From: Actinomycetes bacterium
GTDB taxonomy: Bacteria; Actinomycetota; Acidimicrobiia; Acidimicrobiales; RAAP-2
Length of the DNA stretch: 59,553 bases
Direction of reading: 5' to 3'
Assembly: GCA_021794995.1 (NCBI GenBank)
Contig: JAJYPY010000002.1
Location: 1-59,553, forward strand
Shown here: piece by piece, positions 37,709 through 45,291 of the stretch
Position numbering within the stretch: position 1 is the first letter of the stretch
How the letters are laid out: each line of letters opens with the position of its first letter
Notes under the pieces: generated by a model
Told to the model about the DNA's origin: nothing
Databases searched by the model: none
What the model saw: only the letters and a program-made list of their open reading frames with translations
Translations under genes and position numbers: made by a program

Positions 37709-39436
37709 TCAGCAGGCGTAGTCTCCGTCGAACGGCATGTTCTTGACGCTGTCGGTGTACTGGATCAGCTGGATCGGCCCTGTCGGCAAGATGTCGCCGA
37801 GGCTGGCTGCCGTTGTCCTGGCGTTCGCGCACTTGTACGCCGGTGTCGGTCCTGTCCACCACGCCGGGAACAGGGGACCAGGCGGGTTGTAGCGCCCGAC
37901 GAGGTCGTTCCAGCGGGACAGCGAGAAGTAGAAGCCGACTGTGTTGATGTTGGCGGTGTAGTGCAGCGCGTCGAATGCTCCGACGGCGACCGATCGGTTC
38001 GTTGTGACGTTTGTCGGGGACCAGTTCCCACCCGACTCGACATCGAGCCACCACGGCACGTTCGCCCGTGTGGCGACGGCGGCTTGCGCCTGCTGGTAGG
38101 CCTGGAGCGCGGCGCCATAGCCGTAATTGCAGGCTGTGGGTGTGGGAGCTGTCGGGTTCGCGGCGCACCCGGGCTCAGGTGTGGTCGACTTCCCGTAGGA
38201 GAGGAAGGTGTAGAGGTTCAGCCCGCCCGCGGCCCATGTGACTTCCTGCTGCAGGCACGGGTTCACCGACCCGTAGGACCAGCCGGCCACCTCGACGACA
38301 CCCACTTGGTGCGGGGAGGGGGGGAGCTGACCGCACTGGTACCCGGAGACGTCGTACCCGCTGCTTCCCGGCTGGAACGACGGCGATCCCGGGTCGCCGT
38401 TCCCGACGCCGGTCGCGATGCCGACGATCGGCGCTGTGACGTGCTGCGGCGCAGAGCCCCAGAAGATGGCCTGACCGAACGGCGTGACGCCGCCACTCGC
38501 ACTGGCGAGCCAATACCCCGTTCCGTTGTAGAGCGAGGAGATCCCGACGATGGGCTGCGTCAGCAGTTGGGCTCCGAGGGAGCCGTAGAAGCGTGTCGTG
38601 CCACCGCCCCCGAAGGTGAACACACCCCCGTCGGTGGCCACCAACCAATAGCCTGTTCCTGTCGGCATGGTCGCCATACCCGTGATCGGCTGCGCGAGCA
38701 CGTGACCGCCCATCGACCCGAAGAACGTCGCATTTCCGAACGTGAAGATGCCGCCGTCCGCTGCCACCAGCCAGTATCCCTGCCCTGTGCGCGTGGCGGA
38801 CATGCCGACGATCGGTGCCACGAGCTTCACGCCGCCTTCCGACCCGAAGAAGTTCGCCGAGCCGAACGTGAACACGCCCCCGTCCGCGGCGACGAGCCAG
38901 TAGCCGTGCCCTGTGGGTGCCGCGGTCATGCCGACGATCGGTGCCACGAGCTTGACGTTGCCCTCGGAGCCGTAGAAGTTGGCCGCGCCGAACGTGAACA
39001 CGCCGCCGTCACTCGCCACTTCCCAGTACCCGCGTCCTGTGGGCATCGAGGCCATTCCGACGATGGGCTTGTTCAGTGGCTGGCCGGCCATCGACCCGTA
39101 GTTCGGGGCGCCCCCAAAGCTGTAGACGGCGCCATTGGAGGCATCCATCCAATACGCAGTGTCGTGGATGGACACCGTTGTCCCAGCCTGCTTCGACGTG
39201 TTCGTCGTCGATCCATTTGGCGGGGTGGTGGTGGTGGTCGTCGTCGTGGTCGTCGAGGTGGTCGTCGAGGTCGTCGAGCCCTGCCCTGTCGCGCCAGCCG
39301 CACCTTGGATGCCCGTGAGTGACATGATGCTGAAGGTCGCCAGTGCCGCGGCCGGCAGGATGCAGTGGACCGCACGGCTTCGCAGGTTTGCACGACTTCC
39401 CCGCGGGGTACCACGGAAACAACTCTGGAGTCCCAT
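37709..39436 (-). CDS. Secreted six-repeat protein with C-terminal glycosidase-like domain
   Basis: 575 residues. A signal peptide (LRSRAVHCILPAAALATFSIM) is followed by a Thr-rich linker. Next come six units of about 42 residues, consensus GYWxVAxDGGVFxFGxAxFxGS then a PIVGM strand and a PTG turn (about residues 90-345), suggesting a six-bladed propeller. The C-terminal 220 residues (SSGYDVSGYQCGQLPP, WWLDVESGGNWS) are paralogous to the secreted protein at 3072-3860 and resemble GH25/DUF1906 barrels with a D-x-E pair. The ATG at 39436 is chosen because the promoter -10 (39446-39451) lies downstream of the alternative GTG at 39460. Role in wall or polymer binding and cleavage is inferred. Confidence 0.8.
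   Translation of the reverse strand: MGLQSCFRGTPRGSRANLRSRAVHCILPAAALATFSIMSLTGIQGAAGATGQGSTTSTTTSTTTTTTTTTTPPNGSTTNTSKQAGTTVSIHDTAYWMDASNGAVYSFGGAPNYGSMAGQPLNKPIVGMASMPTGRGYWEVASDGGVFTFGAANFYGSEGNVKLVAPIVGMTAAPTGHGYWLVAADGGVFTFGSANFFGSEGGVKLVAPIVGMSATRTGQGYWLVAADGGIFTFGNATFFGSMGGHVLAQPITGMATMPTGTGYWLVATDGGVFTFGGGGTTRFYGSLGAQLLTQPIVGISSLYNGTGYWLASASGGVTPFGQAIFWGSAPQHVTAPIVGIATGVGNGDPGSPSFQPGSSGYDVSGYQCGQLPPSPHQVGVVEVAGWSYGSVNPCLQQEVTWAAGGLNLYTFLSYGKSTTPEPGCAANPTAPTPTACNYGYGAALQAYQQAQAAVATRANVPWWLDVESGGNWSPTNVTTNRSVAVGAFDALHYTANINTVGFYFSLSRWNDLVGRYNPPGPLFPAWWTGPTPAYKCANARTTAASLGDILPTGPIQLIQYTDSVKNMPFDGDYAC
38430..39170 (-). repeat. Six ~126-base coding repeats (propeller-like units)
   Basis: Each unit encodes GYW-x-VA-x-DGGVF-x-FG then (F/Y)-x-GS and PIVGM. 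Units 2-4 are the closest to one another (VAADGG, VKLVAPIVGM), indicating recent duplication. The first (AYWMDASNGAVYSFG) and last (GYWLASASGGVTPFG) are the most diverged. Confidence 0.85.
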
Positions 39437-39445
39437 CCTGGCCAA

Positions 39446-39473
39446 ATTGTAATGCGGCACACATCGAAATCAA
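39446..39473 (-). promoter_or_regulatory. Strong promoter TTGATT-16-TACAAT, near-leaderless
   Basis: On the minus strand a -35 (TTGATT, 39473-39468) and a -10 (TACAAT, 39451-39446) are separated by 16 bases, the best match to the housekeeping consensus in this window. The -10 ends nine bases before the ATG at 39436, so the secreted-protein mRNA has almost no leader. Confidence 0.65.
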
Positions 39474-39567
39474 GCGAAACCAGAGAATGCATCCGCACGC
39501 AGGAACCTTTGTGCAGCGATCGTGGTGATGTGGGATGCGGCCGGAAAATTCCCGTGTCGATCGTCCG

Positions 39568-40938
39568 TCAGTCGCGCAACAACTCGGCGACGTCGAACGC
39601 GAGATCGAGCGATTGGCGCGCGTTGAGACGCGGATCGCACGCGGTCGTGTACCGCTGACCGAGGTCGTCTTCGACGATCGCCTCGGCGCCGCCAAGGCAC
39701 TCGGTCACGTCGTCACCGGTGAGCTCGACGTGCACGCCCCCCGGCCACGTGCCCATGGCGCGGTGGATCCCGAACCACTCGCGCAGCTCTGCGACGATGT
39801 CGCCGAATCGACGGGTCTTGGTGCCGTTGTCGCTCGTGAAGGTGTTGCCGTGCATCGGATCGCACGCCCATACGACAGGATGTCCCCCGGCCCGCACGGC
39901 CTCCACGAGGGGCGGGAGCGCGTCGGCGACCTTGCCCGCTCCCATCCGGGTGATCAGCGTCAGGCGGCCGGGCGTGCGGTGGGGATCGAGCAGCTCGCAC
40001 AACGTGTGCACCTCGTCGGGCGTCGCCGTCGCGCCGAGCTTGACGGCGATCGGGTTGATCACACCGGAGAGGAATTCGACGTGCGCGCCGTCCGGCTGGC
40101 GGGTCCGCTCGCCGACCCACAGCAAGTGGGCGGAACAGTCCACCCAGTCGCCGGTCAAAGAGTCCTGGCGGGTGAGCGCCTCTTCGTAGTGGAGGATGAG
40201 CGCTTCGTGGCTCGTCCAGAAATCGGTCTCGTGGAGTCCTTCTTCGGAGGCGAGGTCGATGCCGCACGCGGCCATGAAGCGCAGGGCACGGTCGATCTCG
40301 GTGGCGATGCGCTCGTATCGTCTGCCTTCTGCCGAGGACGCCACGAACTGCTGGTTCCACTTGTGGACGTGCGAGAGATCCGCAAAGCCGCCCTTCGTGA
40401 AGGCGCGCAGGAGGTTCAGCGTCGCCGCCGACTGGTGATAGGCGGCCACCAGGCGCGCGGGGTCGGGACGGCGGGCCGCGGGGTCGAACGACTCGTCGTT
40501 GACCATGTGGCCCCGGAACGCCTCGAGCTCGACGCCCCCCACGCGTTCGACGGACGACGTGCGCGGCTTGGCGAACTGACCGGCGATCCGGCCGACTTTG
40601 ACGACCGGGACGCCACCCGCGTAGGTGAGGGTCACCGCCATCTGCAGCATCACCTTCAGCTTGTCCCTGATGCTGTCGGCGCTGAACTCCCGGAACGACT
40701 CTGCGCAGTCGCCCGCCTGGAGGAGGAAGGCCTCGCCTCGTGCCACGGCGGCGAGCGCGCCGGTCAGCTGGCGAGCCTCGCTCGCGATCACGAGCGGTGG
40801 CAGTCCGCACAGGGCCGCTTCGGCGTCCTTCAACGCCTCCGCGTCGGGCCAGTCGGGCTGCTGTGCAGCCGGACGAGCGCGCCACGAGCTCGGCGACCAT
40901 TCGGGTCGCGGCGGGACCGGCGGTGTGGCACTCGACAT
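39568..40938 (-). CDS. aroG: Class II DAHP synthase
   Basis: 456 residues. This is the plant-like (class II, AroA-II) 3-deoxy-D-arabino-heptulosonate 7-phosphate synthase. Signatures are FLLQAGDCAESFREFSADSIRDKLKVMLQMAVTLTYAGG (metal Cys near residue 76), VVKVGRIAGQFAKPR, HVHKWNQQFV, DFWTSHEALILHYEEALTR, HLLWVGERTRQ, LITRMGAGKVADALPPLVEAV and VVWACDPMHGNTF. It catalyses the first step of aromatic amino acid synthesis from PEP and erythrose 4-phosphate. The start is fixed by a TACGCT box six bases upstream, and it diverges from nadD across a very short interval. Confidence 0.95.
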   Translation of the reverse strand: MSSATPPVPPRPEWSPSSWRARPAAQQPDWPDAEALKDAEAALCGLPPLVIASEARQLTGALAAVARGEAFLLQAGDCAESFREFSADSIRDKLKVMLQMAVTLTYAGGVPVVKVGRIAGQFAKPRTSSVERVGGVELEAFRGHMVNDESFDPAARRPDPARLVAAYHQSAATLNLLRAFTKGGFADLSHVHKWNQQFVASSAEGRRYERIATEIDRALRFMAACGIDLASEEGLHETDFWTSHEALILHYEEALTRQDSLTGDWVDCSAHLLWVGERTRQPDGAHVEFLSGVINPIAVKLGATATPDEVHTLCELLDPHRTPGRLTLITRMGAGKVADALPPLVEAVRAGGHPVVWACDPMHGNTFTSDNGTKTRRFGDIVAELREWFGIHRAMGTWPGGVHVELTGDDVTECLGGAEAIVEDDLGQRYTTACDPRLNARQSLDLAFDVAELLRD

Positions 40939-40944
40939 GCACGT

Positions 40945-40950
40945 AGCGTA
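40945..40950 (-). promoter_or_regulatory. TACGCT -10 box for aroG, leaderless
   Basis: On the minus strand TACGCT ends six bases before the aroG ATG at 40938. The same element read on the plus strand (TAGCGT) starts 16 bases before the upstream nadD-frame ATG at 40966, so the interval is used in both directions. Confidence 0.5.
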
Positions 40951-40977
40951 CGACCTGCGCGGCGCATGATCGACGCG

Positions 40978-40983
40978 TACGCT
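40978..40983 (+). promoter_or_regulatory. TACGCT -10 box for nadD, leaderless
   Basis: TACGCT ends six bases before the ATG at 40990, identical box and spacing to the divergent aroG promoter. It selects 40990 over the in-frame ATG at 40966. Confidence 0.45.
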
Positions 40984-40989
40984 GCGGCG

Positions 40990-41655
40990 ATGACCCCCGC
41001 GGCTTCCCGGAGGGTTGCGGGTGCGCGACGGGCAGGATCGCCTCGTGCCCGCGGCGAGCGCATCGGCATCCTCGGGGGCACGTTCGATCCGCCGCATTGC
41101 GGGCACGTGACGGCCGCACGGGCGGCGCACCGGGTGCTGGGACTCGACAGGCTGCTCCTCGTCGTCGCGAACGAGCCATGGCAGAAGGTGCCGCACCGCC
41201 AGGTGACGCCGGCCGAGGACCGGTTCGCGATGGTCCAGGCCGTCGCGGCCTCGATCCCAGAGATCGAGGCCTCCCGGATCGAGATCGACCGCGGGGGCCC
41301 GAGCTACACCGCCGACACGGTGGACACCCTCCTTGCCGATGCGGACGCGAGCCGCCACGTCCGTCCCGATCTGTACCTCGTGGTCGGGTCAGACCTGGTC
41401 GAGGCGCTCCCGACCTGGAAGCGCGTCGAGGATCTCCGGCGGCGCGTGACCCTTGCGGTGGTGTCCCGCCCGCACACCGAGCACCCGGCGATGCCCGAGG
41501 GGTGGACGACGGCCCTCGTCGAAGCCGACACCGTCGCCGTGTCGAGCTCGGAGGTCAGGGACCGCCTGGCGCGCGGACTGCCCGTCGATGGTCTCGTGCC
41601 GCCCGAAGTGATCCGCTGCATCCACCTGCGCGGTCTGTACGCTGTACCGAGATGA
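40990..41655 (+). CDS. nadD: Nicotinate-nucleotide adenylyltransferase
   Basis: 221 residues from ATG 40990 (ATG 40966 would add eight). The nucleotidyltransferase motif is RIGILGGTFDPPHCGHVTAARAA. The substrate-binding region (VVANEPWQKVPHRQVTPAEDRFAMVQ) and the C-terminal ISSSEVR-like VAVSSSEVRDRLARGLPVDGLVPPEV are intact. It adenylates nicotinate mononucleotide in NAD synthesis. It overlaps a small membrane-protein gene that leads to rsfS. Confidence 0.95.
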   Translation: MTPAASRRVAGARRAGSPRARGERIGILGGTFDPPHCGHVTAARAAHRVLGLDRLLLVVANEPWQKVPHRQVTPAEDRFAMVQAVAASIPEIEASRIEIDRGGPSYTADTVDTLLADADASRHVRPDLYLVVGSDLVEALPTWKRVEDLRRRVTLAVVSRPHTEHPAMPEGWTTALVEADTVAVSSSEVRDRLARGLPVDGLVPPEVIRCIHLRGLYAVPR

Positions 41656-41888
41656 GCGCATCGGTCTGGGACACGGTCGAGCTTCCGGCAACCTCGCACG
41701 ACGTGCTCGCGATCCAACAGCCAGCCGCCGACCCGTCGGGCCCCGAGCACCGGCAGTCGGACCGCAAGGCCATGCGAGAGGTGCGACGCCGCGAGCGCAG
41801 ACGGCGCAGGCTGTACGCGTTGAGCGGCGTCATCGTCCTGGCGGCGTTCCTCGCTGCCACGGTGCTCGTCTTGGACCTGGTCCGTTGA
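41652..41888 (+). CDS. Small single-span membrane protein
   Basis: 78 residues, starting at an ATG that overlaps the nadD stop (ATGA) and ending on the rsfS start. A polar N-terminus (MSASVWDTVELPATSHDVLAIQQ) and a strongly basic stretch (REVRRRERRRRRLY) precede one membrane helix (LSGVIVLAAFLAATVLVLDLV), so the N-terminus should be cytoplasmic. It sits where many actinobacteria carry a LytR-type or small anchoring protein between nadD and rsfS, but I do not recognise the family. Confidence 0.7.
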   Translation: MSASVWDTVELPATSHDVLAIQQPAADPSGPEHRQSDRKAMREVRRRERRRRRLYALSGVIVLAAFLAATVLVLDLVR

Positions 41889-42244
41889 CGCTGCCAGGAG
41901 CGGCGCTCGTGGCAGCCGCCGCCGCCGACGAGAAGCTCGGGAACGAGACCGTCGTTCTCGGGATGGACGAGGCCATCGGCGTGGTCGACGCGTTCGTGGT
42001 GACGAGCGGCCAGAACGTGCGGCAGGTGCGCAGCCTCGTTGACGAAGTCGAGCGTCAGGTGAAGGAGCGGGACGGCCGTTCCCCGATCCGGGTCGAAGGA
42101 CTGCGGGATGCCACGTGGGTCCTCATGGACTACGGCGACTTCGTGGTGCACGTCTTCTTGGAAGAGCTTCGCACGTTCTACGACCTCGAGCACCTGTGGA
42201 TGAGCGCGCCGCGCGTGCGTTGGCGGGCCGAGGCGGCCGGCTGA
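41885..42244 (+). CDS. rsfS: Ribosomal silencing factor RsfS
   Basis: 119 residues. The core is EKLGNETVVLGMDEAIGVVDAFVVTSGQNVRQVRSLVDEVERQVKE, followed by GLRDATWVLMDYGDFVVHVFLEELRTFYDLEHLW, the complete RsfS signature. It binds L14 and blocks subunit joining in starvation. The TTG start overlaps the preceding stop, coupling it to nadD and the small membrane protein. Confidence 0.95.
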   Translation: MTLPGAALVAAAAADEKLGNETVVLGMDEAIGVVDAFVVTSGQNVRQVRSLVDEVERQVKERDGRSPIRVEGLRDATWVLMDYGDFVVHVFLEELRTFYDLEHLWMSAPRVRWRAEAAG

Positions 42245-42289
42245 CCCGAGCGCCAGCGGGCATGGCCGACGTGGTGCCGGGGACCGCCA

Positions 42290-43021
42290 TCACTGCCCGG
42301 TGGCCGTGGTGGGGGGCGCCGCGGGCGACAAGAGCGTGCTGTACTGCGACTCGTGCACCGGGCCGCTCTCCAGGGCTCCGGATGCCACGGGCACGTCGAT
42401 GGGGACACCGTCGATCTCGAAGAGGACCCCGACGCTGGCCCGGAGGTTGGCCGCGATCGTGTAGACGACCTGCGCGACGCCGAGGATCTCCTGGGTCCCC
42501 GACAGCTGGCCGAACCCGGCCGAGAAGTTGACGGTCACGACGTTGCTCGCCACGTGTGAGGAGAGCAGGTGGATCTGGGGGCTGAGCGCGGACTGGACCC
42601 CTTTGAAACGTTCCGTCGTGCTCGGGCCGTCTGCGAGGAGCAATGTGCCGATGACCGTGGCCAGCGACGCGTGGGGCTTCACGTAGCGCGCTTCGGGGAG
42701 CACGTAGGCGTTTGTCGACGTGAAATAGACGTCGACCTGCACGAGGCCGCTGTCTGTGGTGGGGATCTTGCGTGACGGGATGTGCGGGACGACCCGGCCG
42801 GGCAATTGGCTGGCAGCGATCGGGCGCGCCGCCTGCTCCGTCGGGATCCCGCACCCGGCGAGCGCGCATGCGCTGAGCGCCACCATCGTGGCGGCGATCA
42901 CGGACCGCCGCGCCGCACACGCCGTCGTGCCACGTCGCCGCACACGCCGAGGACCCCGCGCACTCCGCACGCCCCGCGCACCCCGCACACCCCGCGCACC
43001 CCGCACACCGAGCACGTTCAC
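42290..43021 (-). CDS. GerMN-domain lipoprotein, LpqB-like
   Basis: 243 residues from a GTG overlapping the stop of the histidine kinase (GTGA). An Arg-rich n-region leads into a lipoprotein signal with lipobox ALAGC, so the mature protein starts at Cys and is lipid-anchored outside the membrane. A single GerMN domain follows (VQVDVYFTSTNAYVLPEARYVKPHASLATVIGTLLL; VVTVNFSAGFGQLSGTQEILGVAQVVYTIAA). Position after an MtrAB-type pair identifies it as the LpqB equivalent, which modulates MtrB, but it lacks LpqB's C-terminal propeller. Part of the n-region is encoded by 18-base repeats; a downstream GTG could be the true start. Confidence 0.8.
   Translation of the reverse strand: MNVLGVRGARGVRGARGVRSARGPRRVRRRGTTACAARRSVIAATMVALSACALAGCGIPTEQAARPIAASQLPGRVVPHIPSRKIPTTDSGLVQVDVYFTSTNAYVLPEARYVKPHASLATVIGTLLLADGPSTTERFKGVQSALSPQIHLLSSHVASNVVTVNFSAGFGQLSGTQEILGVAQVVYTIAANLRASVGVLFEIDGVPIDVPVASGALESGPVHESQYSTLLSPAAPPTTATGQ
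42953..43006 (-). repeat. Three in-frame 18-base repeats in the lipoprotein gene
   Basis: On the minus strand GTGCGGGGTGCGCGGGGT occurs three times, the third copy with a single change in its CGG-GGT segment, encoding VRGARG-VRGARG-VRSARG at the start of the protein. Each unit contains a GTG that could initiate translation. Confidence 0.75.
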
Positions 43022-44505
43022 GGCGCCGAGTTGCCGTGGGCGAGCCACTCGTCGTCGTCGGCGTCGGAGAGATCCCCGGGCAGCTCGATCGAAAAGCGGG
43101 CACCGCCTCCTGCCGCTTCGTCCGCCCACACCCGCCCGCCGTGCAGGCGGACGTGCTCGGCGACGAGCGCGAGGCCGAGACCCGTGCCGGTGCCCGCTCC
43201 TCGCTTGAACGCGGCGTGACCGCGGTAGAAGCGCTCGAACACCCGTGCCCGCTCGGTCGGGGGCAGCCCCGGCCCGGAGTCCTCGACCGTCACGCGCACG
43301 GCTCGCGGATGCCCGTCGAAGGGCGTCCCGAGCTCGACGCGTACCGCAGTGGCGCCGCCTCCGTACAGGGAGGCGTTTTCGAGCAGGTTCGACATGACCC
43401 GCTCGAAGCGGCGCTTGTCCACCCACAGGCGCGTGCCGGACACGGCGGGATCCACTTCGACCGGCGGGGGCGGCGTCCCGACGGGAAGCGAGCGGTGGGC
43501 TGCGAGCACCGCGCGACGTACGAGCTCCCCGGGGTCGACTTCTTCGAGGGAGACGTCGGCGGAGCCGGTGTCCGATCGGGAGATCTCGAGAAGGTCGCCC
43601 ACCATTCGCTGGAATCGGCGTACGTCCGCCGTCAAGAGCTCGAGCGCCCGCCTGCCCGAGGGCGCGAGCGAGTCCGACTGCGCCTCGAGCACTCCGAGGC
43701 TGGCCGCCAGCGTCGTGAGAGGGGAGCGGAGCTCGTGGCTCACGTCGGAGGTGAAGCGCGCCTCGCGCTCGATCCGCTCCTGGAGCTGGTCCACCATGCG
43801 GTTGAACGAGAGCGAGAGCGCAGCGAGGTCCGGATCGCCCGCCGTCGCGACGAGCCGGGTCCCGAGCTCACCGCCGGCGATCGCCACCGCCGCCCGGGAC
43901 ACTCCGGTGAGCGGGCGCAGGGACCGGCCGCTCGCCCACCGTCCAAGCGCTGCGCCGAAGACGGTCGTGATGACTCCTGCAGCGAAGAGCGCAAGTGCGA
44001 GGACCCGGAGCGTGTGCGCGAGGTCGCTCAGATTGAAGACTTCGTAGTAGACGGCGTGAGGGATCGGGACCCCGACCGCGATCTGCGGTGTCCCCTTGTA
44101 TGTATACGTCTGGCTCGCCGGCGTCCCCCTGCTCACGAGGACCCGGAGCGACGACGGGATGGCGCGCTGTGTGACCGAGAAGGAGCGCTCGTACCAGATG
44201 CCTCGACGGTCGAGGAGCGAGTGCGAATGCGGTGTGCCCTTGTCGGCGTCTGTCAGGACCGGGATGATCTTTGTCCCGTCTCGGACGCGCTGGCTCACGA
44301 ATGTCGCGTTCACGAAGGCGTCGTGCACCGCCTGGTTCTCCTGGTCGCTGACCAAGAAGTGCCGGGTCGTGAAGTAGCTCAACGCGCCCATGCTCACGGA
44401 CAGGACGAGGGCACCGAGCGCGAACGTCACGGTGACCCGGGCTCGGAGTCCGAGGCGGGTCCACAGCGGTGCGGATCGCCTCTCCGGGCGTGAGTCAGGG
44501 CACAA
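43018..44505 (-). CDS. mtrB: Sensor histidine kinase, MtrB-like
   Basis: 495 residues (TTG start overlapping the regulator gene). The first membrane helix is VTVTFALGALVLSVSMGAL, followed by an external sensor loop of about 115 residues, a second helix (LALALFAAGVITTVFGAAL), HAMP, HisKA with phospho-acceptor SHELRSP (His near 257), and an HATPase with NLLENASLYGG, DSGPGLPP and GTGLGLALVAEHV. Order and position match mtrA-mtrB-lpqB, which controls cell-wall and division genes. In the external loop seven of nine threonines are ACA; in the cytoplasmic half none of about 17 is. Confidence 0.88.
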   Translation of the reverse strand: MCPDSRPERRSAPLWTRLGLRARVTVTFALGALVLSVSMGALSYFTTRHFLVSDQENQAVHDAFVNATFVSQRVRDGTKIIPVLTDADKGTPHSHSLLDRRGIWYERSFSVTQRAIPSSLRVLVSRGTPASQTYTYKGTPQIAVGVPIPHAVYYEVFNLSDLAHTLRVLALALFAAGVITTVFGAALGRWASGRSLRPLTGVSRAAVAIAGGELGTRLVATAGDPDLAALSLSFNRMVDQLQERIEREARFTSDVSHELRSPLTTLAASLGVLEAQSDSLAPSGRRALELLTADVRRFQRMVGDLLEISRSDTGSADVSLEEVDPGELVRRAVLAAHRSLPVGTPPPPVEVDPAVSGTRLWVDKRRFERVMSNLLENASLYGGGATAVRVELGTPFDGHPRAVRVTVEDSGPGLPPTERARVFERFYRGHAAFKRGAGTGTGLGLALVAEHVRLHGGRVWADEAAGGGARFSIELPGDLSDADDDEWLAHGNSAP

Positions 44506-45178
44506 GCTTGTAGCCCATCCCCCGGACGGTCAGGATGTGGCGGGGGAGCGCCGGGTCCGGCTCGATCTTCGTCCGCAGACGACGAATGTGCACGTCGACC
44601 AGTCGTCCGTCCCCGAAGTAGTCGTACCCCCAGACACGGTCGAGAAGCTGCTCGCGGCTCAGCACCTTGCTCGGGCTCGACGCGAGCTCGCACAGCAGCC
44701 GGAACTCGGTCTTGGTGCAGTGGACCTCGGTGCCGTCCTTGTGCCGCAGGACGCCCTCCTCGGGCACCAGCTCGAGGTCCCCGAACGCGAGGATCGTGGG
44801 CTCGTCGTCGGCAGGGCGCACGCGCCGCAACAGCGCCCGTATCCGGGCCCCGAGCTCTTTGGTCACGAACGGCTTGGTGACGTAATCGTCTGCGCCGGCT
44901 TCGAGGCCGGCGACCACATCGTGCGTGTCGGTGCGGGCAGTCACGATGATGATCGGCACGGCGCTCTGACGCCGAAGCGCCCTGCAGCACTCGAACCCGT
45001 CCATCCCGGGAAGCATGAGGTCGATGAGCGCCACGTCCGCGGGGTGCCCCGCGAAGCGCTCGAGGGCCTCCTCTCCGTTCGCCGCCTCGTCGACCTCGTA
45101 ACCCTCACCTTCCAGGGCGAGCCGCATCGACGATCGGATGCGCTCGTCGTCTTCGACGACCAGGATGCGGCTGCTCAT
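44495..45178 (-). CDS. mtrA: OmpR-family response regulator, MtrA-like
   Basis: 227 residues. The receiver domain begins [25 protein letters not shown], with phospho-acceptor Asp in [12 protein letters not shown] (about residue 53) and the conserved Lys in TKPF. The winged-helix output domain has [55 protein letters not shown]. It is the first gene of the mtrA-mtrB-lpqB-like operon. The ATG is preceded by a TAACCT box with seven bases between, so its transcript is probably leaderless. Confidence 0.9.
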   Translation of the reverse strand: MSSRILVVEDDERIRSSMRLALEGEGYEVDEAANGEEALERFAGHPADVALIDLMLPGMDGFECCRALRRQSAVPIIIVTARTDTHDVVAGLEAGADDYVTKPFVTKELGARIRALLRRVRPADDEPTILAFGDLELVPEEGVLRHKDGTEVHCTKTEFRLLCELASSPSKVLSREQLLDRVWGYDYFGDGRLVDVHIRRLRTKIEPDPALPRHILTVRGMGYKLVP

Positions 45179-45185
45179 GGTCGCC

Positions 45186-45191
45186 AGGTTA
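45186..45191 (-). promoter_or_regulatory. TAACCT -10 box for mtrA, leaderless
   Basis: On the minus strand TAACCT ends seven bases before the mtrA ATG. It lies in the roughly 110-base interval divergent from xerC. Confidence 0.5.
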
Positions 45192-45278
45192 CGACGCGTC
45201 GGCGCCCACGTGGGCCTTCCTCGGCGCGCAGGTCCGCGTCCGGCGTCCGGCGTCCACTGTCCGCACCCGTGTGGACGG

Positions 45279-45284
45279 TACCGT
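45279..45284 (+). promoter_or_regulatory. TACCGT -10 box for xerC, leaderless
   Basis: TACCGT ends seven bases before GTG 45292. It favours this start over the in-frame GTG at 45271, which would lie upstream of the promoter element. Confidence 0.4.
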
Positions 45285-45291
45285 AGAAGCC

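Noticed and set aside
39437-39460. GTG at 39460 as the start of the secreted repeat protein
   Set aside because: The TACAAT -10 box (39446-39451, minus strand) lies downstream of it, so a transcript from this promoter would not contain it.
42953-43006. CRISPR-like array in the lipoprotein gene
   Set aside because: The units are 18 bases, head to tail without spacers, and encode a repeated peptide.
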